Shown: positions 47,991 through 59,700 of the stretch, piece after piece
Numbering within the stretch: the first letter of the stretch is position 1
Layout: every line of letters begins with the position of its first letter
NCBI GenBank assembly: GCA_947044365.1
Contig: OX345642.1
Span: 2,355,598-2,419,597 of the forward strand
Length of the DNA stretch: 64,000 nt
Direction: 5' to 3'
From: Petrosia ficiformis
Lineage: Eukaryota > Porifera > Demospongiae > Haplosclerida > Petrosiidae
Program-made: the position numbers and the translations under genes
The notes under the pieces: model-generated
Told to the model about the DNA's origin: nothing
The model's input: only the letters and a program-made list of their open reading frames with translations
Database searches by the model: none

Positions 47991-50057
47991 ATGTCTGTGT
48001 TTCTGTTTGTATTTATATTACACTTATTTGCTCCTGTAGAAGTGAAAGCTCAACATGGCTTACATGATCAGCGTCACATCTATGACTTATGGGATTCTGT
48101 AAGTTTCTTTAAGTGAATTAGATATTGGGGCCAGGAAGCTCGCCAGGAAGCTAGCACATTCTTGATTGCCATCAACAGGGATTGGTGAATTGCATTTTAG
48201 TGGATACTATGTCATCTGGTGTAGATACAATAATAATAGAATAATTATTTTGCTTGTGACTTTAAGGGACTGTATAGTTTAGATGTTCGGCATGGAGGAA
48301 ATGTTTGGGTCTGCTGGAATGTAAGCTGCTCCAATCAAATATGTCTATACAGCTTACCACTAGAATTTAATTTTGGAGGATATTGAGCTTTCAAACAGTC
48401 ACCTTGCTTACTGCATGTAATCATTCTAGTATCTATGACATCATGCAGTCCAATCACCATGGCTAAGCATGTTAGAATTAGTCCTGCAGGCTGCCCCCTT
48501 CAAAGAAGGTGCTGACCCACAAGACTAGTTAGAATCCTCAAACTTGAAGATATAATTATATAATTATATATATTATATATATATAGTATACCTGAGATAA
48601 GCTACTTACACAATTCTGTCCAAACACATACATACACACACTTGTACATACACATATTACAAATATAAGCTGCTTTGCTAAAGTTGTATTTTTGTAAATC
48701 TATTATTAAATATTCCTGAATAGGTAGTGTCTCGATATATTCAGCCAGGAGTACGAGAGAGTGTTTCATTGAATGTAGTCAACTATGAAGGAATCAGGTA
48801 ACAGCATGATATAATATAATAATTTGATAACATTTTATTTCTGTATGACAATAATGACCTCTTTAGTTATAATTATTATACCAAGCTTATGATACATATT
48901 TTGAAATTAACTTTCATGATGTTATGGAAGTTGCTCATAGTTTTGGGGGGGGGGGGGGGTGGTGAGTGAACTGAACACTGTACTACTGTGGAGTAGCCTG
49001 GCGGTATCCTCAAGAAGAGAACTCCTGGTTTGAAAACTCAAGGAGGTTATTGTGACCCTCCATATTATATATGCATAAAGTGACTATACTGCATAGTTGA
49101 ATGATTGAGTTTGTTATCATGTCTTTCTTCTTCCTTACATGACACAGTAAAGACAAAAACTTCACAGCATTTATTGATGCAATTGCCAATGTGAACACAT
49201 CTGGATATGATCATGACTCTACTTATGCATTCTTCACCAATGTATACAATGCTCTGGCCATTAAAATGATTATTGATCATCCATGTAAAAAATCACTCTT
49301 CAGGTGAACACATTGCTTGTAGTCTATTACCTTATAAACATGTGCTTATTGGTTATAATTAATTATACAGCTCATGCAAGCCTATCAGTAGTATTAAAGA
49401 TATTGGTTCATTGCTGAATCCTGTTTGGAAGATGCCGGCTGGTGTGGTTGCTGGGAAACAGTGGAGCCTTGATGATGTAGAAAATTACCTCAGAAATCCT
49501 CATCCCCTAAAGTATGTCTGATCAATGTTATGATTTGTAAATATATAATTATATTGGACTGCATTTGTCTTGTAGGGAAGACTCTCGACTTCATGCATCC
49601 ATTGTGTGTGCATCCATTTCTTGTCCTAATGTGAGGACAGAAGCCTTTAGACCCGAAAAGATTTCAGACCAAATGGATGACCAGATTAAAGATTTCTTGT
49701 ATAATAAGAAAAAGGGTAAGCTAAACAGCTGACTGTAAAAACTGTTTAGAACCAATCTGTCAGTTACCTCTATTACATGTCATCATTATAGATAAACTCA
49801 CTCAAATCTAAGTCTCACATCATTAATATGTTTTTATATTCACAGGATTTGACCTGGACAGAAGCTCCAATGTACTTCATCTCACTCCAATCTTTTTGTG
49901 GTTTAAAGGTGACTTTGATCAGTATGGTGGAGTTATAAAATTTATATCTCCATACATCTCATCAAGTGACTCCCAGTACATAGCTGATAATAACCCTTCA
50001 ATTGAGTACTTTACATATAACTGGGATGTCAATGGAGACCCACCTTGTCACTGTTAG
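47991..50057 (+). CDS. Secreted DUF547-domain protein
   Basis: Six exons in phase: 47991-48098, 48724-48797, 49148-49303, 49371-49511, 49576-49715 and 49846-50057, giving 276 residues. Residues 1-20 (SVFLFVFILHLFAPVEVKA) form a good signal peptide, so the protein is probably secreted or lysosomal. The DUF547 fold is recognised from VSRYI near residue 40, FIDAIANVNTSGYD, AFFTNVYNALAIKMI, LNPVWKMPAGVVAG, WSLDDVENYLRNP, and the conserved CASISCPNVRTEAF segment followed by a NVLHLTPIFLWFKGDF region. DUF547 is of uncertain biochemical role; its Asn/Tyr-rich core has been likened to papain-like enzymes, which I cannot test here. Divergent from ARMC8 and upstream of RAB5IF. Confidence 0.85.
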
Positions 50058-50212
50058 ACAAACTATATGTTATTTTCTTTACAATTTATAACAGAGACTT
50101 ACAGAGTGATATAATTAAATTGTAATTATAAATAAATAAATAAATAAATAATTATTTATTCATGACTTAAAGATTAGTGGGTGGAGTATATGTTCAAGCT
50201 CCTCCTACCAGC
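50058..50212. other. Short DUF547-RAB5IF spacer
   Basis: 155 bp with repeated AATAAATAAATAAATAAT near 50,130, which could serve as the DUF547 polyadenylation signal. The RAB5IF promoter must lie here or in the preceding gene. Confidence 0.5.
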
Positions 50213-52222
50213 ATGGAAACAAGTATTTGGTCAAGAGCATTCAAAAGACAGCAGAAATGGGAAGACAAGGTTAGTTTAGTTATTGTGTATCTTATTTGTT
50301 TATGGTATTCAATAATGAAGCTCATAGTACTGATTAGTATAACTATCAAATCAGGGCAAAATGGAATCTACTCTTAGGATCTGATTGAATGTCTTAACTT
50401 CTTTTTTCACTGAAATCCTCAGGCCCTATTTGTCAAATGATACGAGAAGGGTCTGGGAACTGAAATTTGTACCGGCCTAAAGTAATTAGTTATCGCATTT
50501 CCATGTTTACAAATTGTAGATAGTATCTTTATTTTGGAAGTTAGAGATTATATCAACTACTACATATCGAGTATCCTGACTAGTAAAAGAGGTGTTCCTT
50601 AGATCTTAGGCCATTCCAAATTACTCATCAGTCCTTTTAAGATTCAATATTCCATATGGGTGAACAGGGTCTCATAATTAATGATTATATAGTATTAGTA
50701 AATATCTTTACATATAACCTTATGTATTTTATAAGTTGTACATTCTTCACTCTTTAATTGTGCAAGACAGAGAAAATTATGTATACATATTCAAATTTTG
50801 GAAAGCTATTATCATCATTATCTTATACAAAACTAAAAGAATGTTCGTCAAAAATTACAGCTTTGATTGATGTGGGCAATGGACTAGAACCTAGAGTGGC
50901 CTCATGTATAGTAGATAGGCTCCATGTATGTGTAATTATTGTGTACATTAGAAACTTGTATTTCATATATACAGTACATTATTTTCAGGAATAAAAGTGT
51001 ATTCATGATCTTTTCATTACATCCAGGATGATCTACTAGATGTTATATATTGGATGAGACTAGTTGTGTCTATTGTAGTGGGAATCTTATGCGGAATTGT
51101 ACCATTAACTGGTATACTAGGAATAGTATTGTAAGAATATTAGTAATATAGTACCACTGTATTTGTTAATTATTGTCTATTAGTTATCTTGGGATTTCCT
51201 GTGGTCTGATCTATGCATATTGTAGTATATTTCAGCAAATAGATGAGGATGAATTTGGAGGAATGTGGGAGATACTTAAAGAAGGATTCATGACATCTTT
51301 TGCTATGTTCTTGGTCAGTACTATAAAGGAATACAGTTATAACTAATTAAAACCCCTCTACTAACTGTTATAACTAAACTGGAATCTCTTTATATTAAAG
51401 TCTGTTCACATTCACGATGTCCTCAAAGTTAGGATATGATGACTTTATATGTACTATAATGTATAGTTTAATGTTATAAGGTTTATTATACTGTAACTCA
51501 ATAATGAAGCAATGGGTTGAAATTTGACATACATAAAAAAGAACAGGAAGGACTATTATATGAAAATGATGCAGGTGAAAAGATTGTTTGTCATTCCAAA
51601 CTAAAGTTATGAACATTTTTCTGAGGTCATGGTGAACGTGCATGATCTTTAATTATTGTTTTCCATTCCTAATTTTTAATAGTTCTTGTATGAGTTTTAG
51701 AATTTAGTTCAGCTACAACAGCTACCACAAACTGATTTCTTCCTGCTATTGTACATGCTGTACTGTAGTCTGCTGCTTGTTTGTTTTTGTACCACACCCA
51801 TTAATTCACTGAGCCCCCCAGAATGCATATGCCATGTGTATATGACACAAATATATAAACATACATTCAACTTATGGTAAAGCAATCAAAGAGATGGCAC
51901 TGTGGACTAGTAAAAATTGTTGTAACCAGTGGTGTGGAAACAGCCAGTCATGCAGAACATTGTCCGATAGTGAATGTCCAGTAAATTGAACTGAACTGTA
52001 TACAAAGTATATATATGGGGAGCAGGACAAAAGTGATGAAAATAGTTCAAAATGTCCGGCAGTTGGCTCAATGTTTCCACACCCCTGAAGCTGGATTACT
52101 ATAATTATTATTATACTAAAACAACACTAGGAGATAAGTAATGATCTTATTGATTACTATTAATCATTTTTCTTTTATAGATAAACTGGATCTTAATATA
52201 TACTGCTTGTCATTTCTCGTGA
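50213..52222 (+). CDS. RAB5IF: RAB5IF (C20orf24) multipass ER membrane protein
   Basis: Small membrane protein, reported as a Rab5-interacting factor and a component of an ER insertase/translocon complex. Four exons: 50213-50269, 51027-51130, 51184-51313 and 52181-52222, all in phase, giving 110 residues. Motifs match the family along the whole length: SIWSRAFKRQQKWEDK, DLLDVIYWMRLVVSIVVG, LCGIVPLTGILG, LIYAYCSIFQQ, the conserved IDEDEFGGMWEILKEGFM, TSFAMFL and WILIYTACHFS. Three hydrophobic helices are visible. It is slightly shorter than vertebrate orthologues because of a shorter N-terminus. An in-frame GTG-started extension upstream of the chosen ATG lacks similarity. Confidence 0.93.
51404..51645. 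repeat. Dispersed repeat copy, RAB5IF intron 3
   Basis: Diverged copy of the family at 11,250-11,560. It starts GTTCACATTCACGATGTCCT and ends CTGAGGTCATGGTGAACGTG, so the ends are near-inverted (TTCAC..GGTCATGGTGAA), suggesting a TIR element. Confidence 0.6.
51927..52087. mobile_element. TIR element with GTGTGGAAA termini, RAB5IF intron 3
   Basis: CAGTGGTGTGGAAACAG at the left, TTTCCACACCCCTG at the right. The interior shares GGGGAGCAGGACAA and CATTGTCCGAT with 43,353-43,511. Confidence 0.72.
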
Positions 52223-52435
52223 TACTATATTTTTACTTTAGAAGTGTGGAATAGTTTATGAAAGACATTATCAATATCTTCATGTTAGAGTAATGCTTTA
52301 TTTATGACTCTTTAATACTGTTACTAGGGTCTGTAATATTAAAATTAACAGCAATGAAATACTTTTCATTAAATTTCTACATACAACATGTTATTAATGT
52401 CAACAGAAGTGACATTCATACATTAATGTCATTAA

Positions 52436-53240
52436 CTATGGCATAGCATCTGCTGGCCAACTAAAATGTTTCAAAATGGATCCTTTTGGTCTGCCAAAAT
52501 TTCCAAATCTTTCTAAAGCATATTCTCTTTTTGAAGATCTCCAACCAATTTCTTGGGATGTTGTGAGAGGTATGAAAGGGACTGATGATACCTTCCGCTG
52601 TGTTCCATGGATAGAGGGGAGTTTGATTTGCTCTTTCTTGTGCTCTGTCGGTTTGTATCCATGTTTATCTTTCATATTCATTATATCAGCTGTCATCTAT
52701 TAAAAGATAAATTGAAGAAAAGTGCATACAATTCTGTTTTGCAATTAAAGTGCTTGTGCGTATTAAAACAGATTAATATGAAACTTGTACATCATCAATA
52801 TAGGTATGAGTCTCATGTCTAAAAAAACCTGTCAATACTAGCCAAAAGCAAATTACGGCCAATACCTAAACTGTGATTGCAATTTATTGCAACATACATA
52901 CAATGTATGTATGCACATTTGCATACTTTGTAGTGTTGATAGGTGGTATTTTAAAAAGTGATTGTAGACACTATTATAGCATTGTAATAATTACTTTACT
53001 TACTTTCTTGTACTCATTTCTGAGGAATCCATATGTTTGGTCCCATTTTTTAACAGCATGTATTTCACGATATACATAATCCGTCCTGCAAATGGATATT
53101 TGATGAATAATTAGGCACTCAATAAAAGCAACACAAGAATTTCATCAATATAAGTCTAATACTAATAATGTGATGGATCTTGTCATAATTTCTTACCATA
53201 TTCTGTCTATCTGCACCATGTTACATTGTGCAGATGACAT
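52436..53240 (-). CDS. CIMIP1: Ciliary microtubule inner protein CIMIP1 (C20orf85-like)
   Basis: Three exons: 53197-53240, 53004-53085 and 52436-52696, in phase, giving 128 residues (human about 137). Recognised by the order of short motifs: IDRIW, DYVYREIHAVKKWDQTYGFL, a basic Pro-rich middle, the invariant-looking IGWRSS, and the C-terminal KGSILKHFSWPADAMP. These match the C20orf85 family, which lines the inside of ciliary doublet microtubules. Soluble, no signal peptide, highly charged as expected for a lattice-binding protein. It is divergent from CEP89, another cilium/centriole gene, which supports the assignment and suggests co-regulation. Convergent with RAB5IF (213 bp apart). Identification is from remembered alignment. 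Confidence 0.8.
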
Positions 53241-53395
53241 CTTGTCTCCTGAAACTGTCTTTTGCAGACTCAGGGGTCACTCAGGTCATGCAAAGTAGCC
53301 CCACCTAAATCTCATGCAAGCTGCAGCAACTCGAGCCACTCCCATAATCTAGTAACTATGGTTACTTGATAATCAATGTGTAAAACCCACAAAGA
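53241..53395. promoter_or_regulatory. Bidirectional promoter CIMIP1/CEP89 with X-box-like site
   Basis: 155 bp separate the two start codons. GTAACTATGGTTAC at 53,352-53,365 is an inverted-repeat site fitting 12 of 14 positions of the RFX X-box pattern RYYNYYATRRNRAC. RFX factors drive ciliary genes in animals, and both flanking genes are ciliary or centriolar. Regulation by RFX is inference. Confidence 0.6.
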
Positions 53396-53694
53396 ATGCA
53401 GAGAATATTTAAAAGAAAGAAGAACAAACAGAAAAATTTGAGTGAAACAGGGAAGGTTAGTTATTATATAGGTAACATAAACCTATTTTATAATGATTTT
53501 AGTCTGATATAGCCCAAGGGATACTACCTCCTGTTATCTCTGGTGTTGTACATTCCTCTTCTCCTAAATCAGGAGGTAATACTGTTCAGAATCCTCCTTC
53601 CCCTGATGCACTTCATCGTCCACACTCTTTTCCTGTTATCAATACAGGTACATACCATAGATTAATTTTATTTATAATCTCAACATAATATGTA

Positions 53695-53739
<45 letters not shown>

Positions 53740-56700
53740 GTATATATAATTTATAAAGTATATAATTATATATAATTTCATTTTAAAACAATAATAGATA
53801 AGCAAGGGTCATTATGCATTAAACCTTTTAATGTGCTAGTTCTAACTCCAGTACTTCTGGAAGTACCCTTTCCTTGTGGTGGCATACAACTACATCAGTG
53901 TTTCCCCCAAATGGTGGTAACATGGTGCTCCCTCATCCTTTAGTCTTGCTCTACCACCCTTTATAAAGTCTATGCTGTTGATCAAATGTCATGTACCACT
54001 AATGCATTCCTCTACACTTAATATCTATCTTGGGAGAAACACTGTGCAGCACCTACATGCATTAGAATAAATAAATGGCTAATATATTTTATTGCAACAC
54101 ACCAAACTTGTCCATCACTAAATAATGCAGCTATGCTTTTGATTAGAAGACCTTGTGTCATAAAAATAGCTTAATCCTTCACCCACACAACATATATGTG
54201 ACCGCATAAGAGAAAATATGCCACAAGTAATAAATATTTATTTGCAGTTATGAGCCAAATTTCACAAGAATTCGCATTCATTTTAATGCAAATTTATCAA
54301 CATAAAAGCTTATAACTAGGCAAAAGTATGTCAGATTTCAAAAGCTATTACACCACCGTGAATTGTTACTTGTGGCAGATTTTCTGCTTCACGGTCACAT
54401 ATTATTAACAAGTCAAACTTTATGTTCTTACTAAACCAGCTCCACAAACTGATTTACCTCCTCATTTGGAACATGGTGAGTCTCTGTTGGACTATGGTTC
54501 CCAGCTAGTTTCAGATACTGATTTTGGATACTCAACTGTTCGTGATGCTATTGTTCATGTCAATAGCACTAGACGAAAAAGAGAAGAGGAGAATGGACAT
54601 GATTATCAACATAGAGTAAGTCATTAAACTTGTTATGGATTATTTTTAAGGTATTATCCTAATAGCAAAAAATTATTATAGTATAAATGATTCCATATCA
54701 GTGCCTTTGATATGATTTGAAGCACGGGTTAAATTGGCTCAACAATGGTTAGTGTGTGCACCATTGGGAATACATCTTGAGCCAATTAACAAAGAGTTCA
54801 TGCTGTTAGTGATAACATAATCTAATTAACTGTGCCAAAGAGAGATCTGTACAGTGCCAAATAATATGTTCTTTGGTCAATGGTGTGCCATATGAAAAAC
54901 ACTGCTCCATATATCATAATGTTTATAGCTGTGAATAGTCTGATTACACATATATACATATATGGATAGTTTTTTACAGACTTCCATAGAATGTAGGGCT
55001 ATATATCACCTGTTAAACTGTACAACAACTGACTTTCCAAAGCAGTAGAGTTGAATTTACATATGTATGTATGAATTGCGAAGAGTAATAGTACAATTTT
55101 GTACTAATCATTATAATAGATATTGTACCTACATATGTACATGTATATTTCATTATTATCTATCATATATATACACATGTGTATACCATATGGCTGGATA
55201 ATTTGGCTGATATTATATTTAGTGGAAATGCCAAGTACTATAAATAAAATTGGTGGAATAAAATGGTAGTGTCAGATAAAGCCATTTTCTGTCTCATTCA
55301 ATCTAATCACTTGGCATTTCCATCAAGTGAGACAGTCTAGAATCCACCCACAGCAATTAATTTTGGTGGAATTTATTTTGACAGTGCTATGACCATTTTG
55401 ACAAACCACTAAATTTAACTTAATTTTCCAGCCATACATTTAATAATTGTATGGTATACATGTATTATTGTAGCCTCTCCCTGCTGTACCACTGAGTGAA
55501 TATCCTGAGCTTCCAATTGCCAAGGCAACATCAGGTGATAAATTTGATAACAGTTCTACCTTGACTAGTGTCACGCCAACTGATCAGTCTGGGTCTGAGG
55601 ATTCAGAATCACACATGAGACAACACAAGAAGGAAGTAACTGTAAATCAAAAAAAATTGAGTGTCGAAAATGAAATGCAGTTAGAAATACCTGTTTATGC
55701 GCAGGTTAACAAAACAACTAGAAATAAAAGTAAAACAAATAGAAACATTTATAAGGATTCAAAAAAGGAGGACAGAAATTCAAAGAGAAATATTCATAGC
55801 TCTTTACCACATGAAATGAAACATGAATCAACAAGGTCCTCATGTAAAGATCATAAAAATGAAATTGAGATACAATCTGCTCATGCTATGCAATTACATG
55901 AATTCTCTGATTCATCAGATGAATCTCTTCTTGAAGATTTGTACGATGGTGAAGAGGAACCTCAACCATCTTCTCTCTCTTTTTCCTCTTCTATTCCTTC
56001 CCATCGACCACCTCCATCACCTAGTCCAGGAGGACAGCGACAGAAAAATAGCAACTATTCCACCTCCAAGAGAACCCATTCATCTAGTTCACATTCAAAG
56101 CACAATACATCTATTCTTCATCCATTATTGACAGATCTTCCTGTTTATAATTTGAATCAGAGCTCATCTGAAGGTTATATTTTGACAAGAACAGATCCTG
56201 ATGGAAAAATGGAATACTTCACAGCAACTCCTATTCTTTCTCCAACTTCCTCTGTTCCATTCACTATTCCTATTATATCACCTCCAGGTTCTCTACACAC
56301 AGCAAGTTTTGGAAGATCTCAATTACCACTGTCACCTGGAGCCACAACATCAACACCTCTGAAGTTGTCACATAACAATAAAGTTCCATTACAGCAATTA
56401 TCGTATGATCCAATTACACCACCTACGACAGTGCATAATGATATCCATGCTCATTCTTCAACTCTGACTACAACTAGGAACTTGACATACAGTCAACCAT
56501 CTCTTCCTATAACTAGTAATACGCATATCGGAGGTCTATCAGAAATTAACAAAGTGCTCTTGGATCACGAAACTTCCTCATTTAAGCAAAAGACTCCCAG
56601 TAAAGATAGTTCATTTTCTGTAAGAAATAGTATGTATCCTACTGAACATCCTACAGTTCATAAATTAAAAGGTGAGACAAGTGATGGTGAAGAGAAAGAA

Positions 56701-59700
56701 TTATCAATGAAGCTAGACACTGTTATGAATGAGAAATCAAGGTTGATTGCTGAAAATATGAGACTGAAAGAATTACATGATTCGATGAAAGAGAAATCAG
56801 GTATTTTATAAACTTGTACTATTATAGAATGTAGTTTGACAATTGCATTTTACCATAATAACAGAGTCAAGATATAAGTATAGTAGTATTACAAAATGTA
56901 TAATTATATATGACATTATATTCTGCCATAGAAACGATCACTGTAGAACACCAAGAAAAGTTATCTTATCTCAGGAAAGAGAATAATAATTTAAAAGAGT
57001 ATGTTACACAACTGAGCAATGAATTGTCACTTCATCCATTATGGGGAATGGTGAGATAAATCAATCATGTCCGTACAATTATGTAATTTATGCTATAGAT
57101 ATGTATTATAGTTACATAGACTGTATATGAACAAGTTGAAAAACCTTTTTCAGGCACTCAAACACAAAACATTACATAAATGTTGAAAATGTTGGCACTG
57201 CAAACATTTTTGATATAAAATTCCATTGGAACATTTTATTCAACATAATAAATATTTGACTGAAATTTTTTTACTATAAAAATTTCCCAATCTACGCATT
57301 TCAATACACATTAGTCCCTTCAGGCCAAAACATTTGTTGTGTTTACATCTTATGAAGTTATAACTAACATGATAAAGAAACTCTACAAAATATTTTAATG
57401 TAAGGTCATTTTCATAGAACACAAGTGATAGAGTAACACCTGATGAATTAATACAAGAGACTCCAAAGAAACTAAAAAGAGTTCTTGATTCACTAACTGA
57501 AGACATTTCTAGAAAGGATGAAGACATAGATAGACTGAAGGTGAATATGAAATTCTAGATAGTGTTATTATTGTGACTAGTTGTTTTGTGTTCTCTGATC
57601 ATATATAGACTGACTTAGTGAAGCTAAGAAATGAATGTAGCAGTTTATCAGCAAAAAACAAGCTGCTTGAGGAGGTATATATGTTATATATATCATGTTT
57701 CAGAGGTCTATATGCGTTATATAAACCTGCCACGAGGTAAGATATCACCCGAGGGCGTAGCCCGAGGGTGATATCATCCGAGTTGGCAGGTTTATATAAC
57801 GCATATAGACAGATGAAACATGTTATATCTGATATATTTTAGAATGAGATTCATACCTTGGATTGTCCTGCAAGAGATTGTCATTGAGTCCGTAAGAAAT
57901 CGCTGGCGAGTTTCACAAGGTTGATATTTTAAAATATCAACTTATTTTGAGGTTTATATGAGAAATATAAACTTACACGCCCCATAGAAATGTATGGGCT
58001 ATGAATCTCATTATGAGATATATATATATATATATAATGTTTATATATATAATATATAATAATTATATTATACAAATGTCAGACAAGAGAATGTCTAGTA
58101 AAGGACACTCCAAATTAAGGACACTTTCATAATAAGGAAGTCCCAATGTTTATGAACACCTCAATAACTTCCAATAGTCCCAAGTAGAAGTATGTTTTTA
58201 GCCACGGTGGTGTTCCACTGTAGAAACACAATCATTCATAATAAGGATATCCTAATACATTTGATTATGGACACCTATAAATGACACTTCTAATAGTCCC
58301 AAGTAGAAGAATGTTTTTAGTCATTGTGGTGTTCTACTGTAGAAACACAACCCTTCATAATAAGAATGTCCCAATGTATTTGTTTATGGACATGCACTTC
58401 GACACTTCTAATAGTCCCAAGTAGAAGTATTTTTTTAGTCACTGGTGTTCCACTGTGGAAACATATAACATTATAATACAACAGTTCAAGGTATACATTC
58501 TCTTTCCAAATAGAATCAGAGTGAGTTACAGAAATCAAGTAACTTGGAAAGGTTGATCCTTCATGTTTTCATGTGAATTATTGTTAAATTTTGTTTTGCT
58601 ATATAGGAAAGCTTTTGATAACAGTTTCACACACATCAGTGAACTGAATGAAGATCTTCAACATCAAATTGAAGCCCTTTCCAACCAAATGATTGAAGTC
58701 AAAAGAGAAAATAGAATAAAAGGTACATCAATTACTACCTCATGATGTTTACTATACTAGAACTACAACCAAACCTTCAATAAAAACAATTATAATTGAC
58801 CATGCTGTAATAATACTACAAACATTTTCTGACACGTTTCATGTTCTCATATACCCCAATTCATTACATATTTCTGGCTAGAACACTGCCGTTAGTTTTT
58901 CTTTCATCCTACAGTTGAGAAGCTAAAAGCTCAAATAAAAGTATTACAATCCGAGAGAGGTAGATTCCAAAGAGAGATAGAAAGTTTACATCATAATCAT
59001 TCGTATCTTGAAGATATGCTATCAAAGTATACTGACCATCGCCACCATACCAATGGAAAATATATATCTATGGAGGAACATGAGAAAGCTTTGAAAGAAT
59101 TTGAACAGTATGTCTCTAACTAGCATATGTGTTTGTATAGCGAGTGAAACATAGTTGATCTAGCCTCATACCCAACTGCCCATGATCTCTAATTAGCATA
59201 TGTGTTTGTATAGCGAGTGAAACATAGTTGATAGCCTCATACCCAGCTGCCCATGCTCTCTAATCAAAAGGGTATCTGAATTCTAGCTGGCCAATAGAAT
59301 CACTAGATTATTAATTACAATTCACAGAGAAAGATGGGAAGTTTTTTAAAATTTATAGTATTAATATTGGGGACCATAATGTTGCAAATATGACGGGATA
59401 AATTAGATAAGCTTCAAATTAGGAAGAATTAAATAAATATTGGAACCTAGATATTGGAAAGGTACCACCAATTAGATTGAAATAGCAAATATGGAGAGGT
59501 ACGTAAATAGGTAAGCTGCGGAATTGAATAAATGAATAAGTACAAAAAAAGCCTATAGATCGAAATAATCCCATGTCAATTCCTATTTTGCCTTAATGCC
59601 ATGTATGGCATAAACACCAACTCTGTACTTCCTCTTTACAAACAATGGAGGGTGAAGTTTCATGTTCGGCGATGTGGAGCGATTCCGAACTGATTAAATC

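Noticed and set aside
50758..50994. 78-codon plus-strand frame inside RAB5IF intron 1
   Set aside because: No similarity or domain, not phase-compatible with the strongly supported RAB5IF exons.
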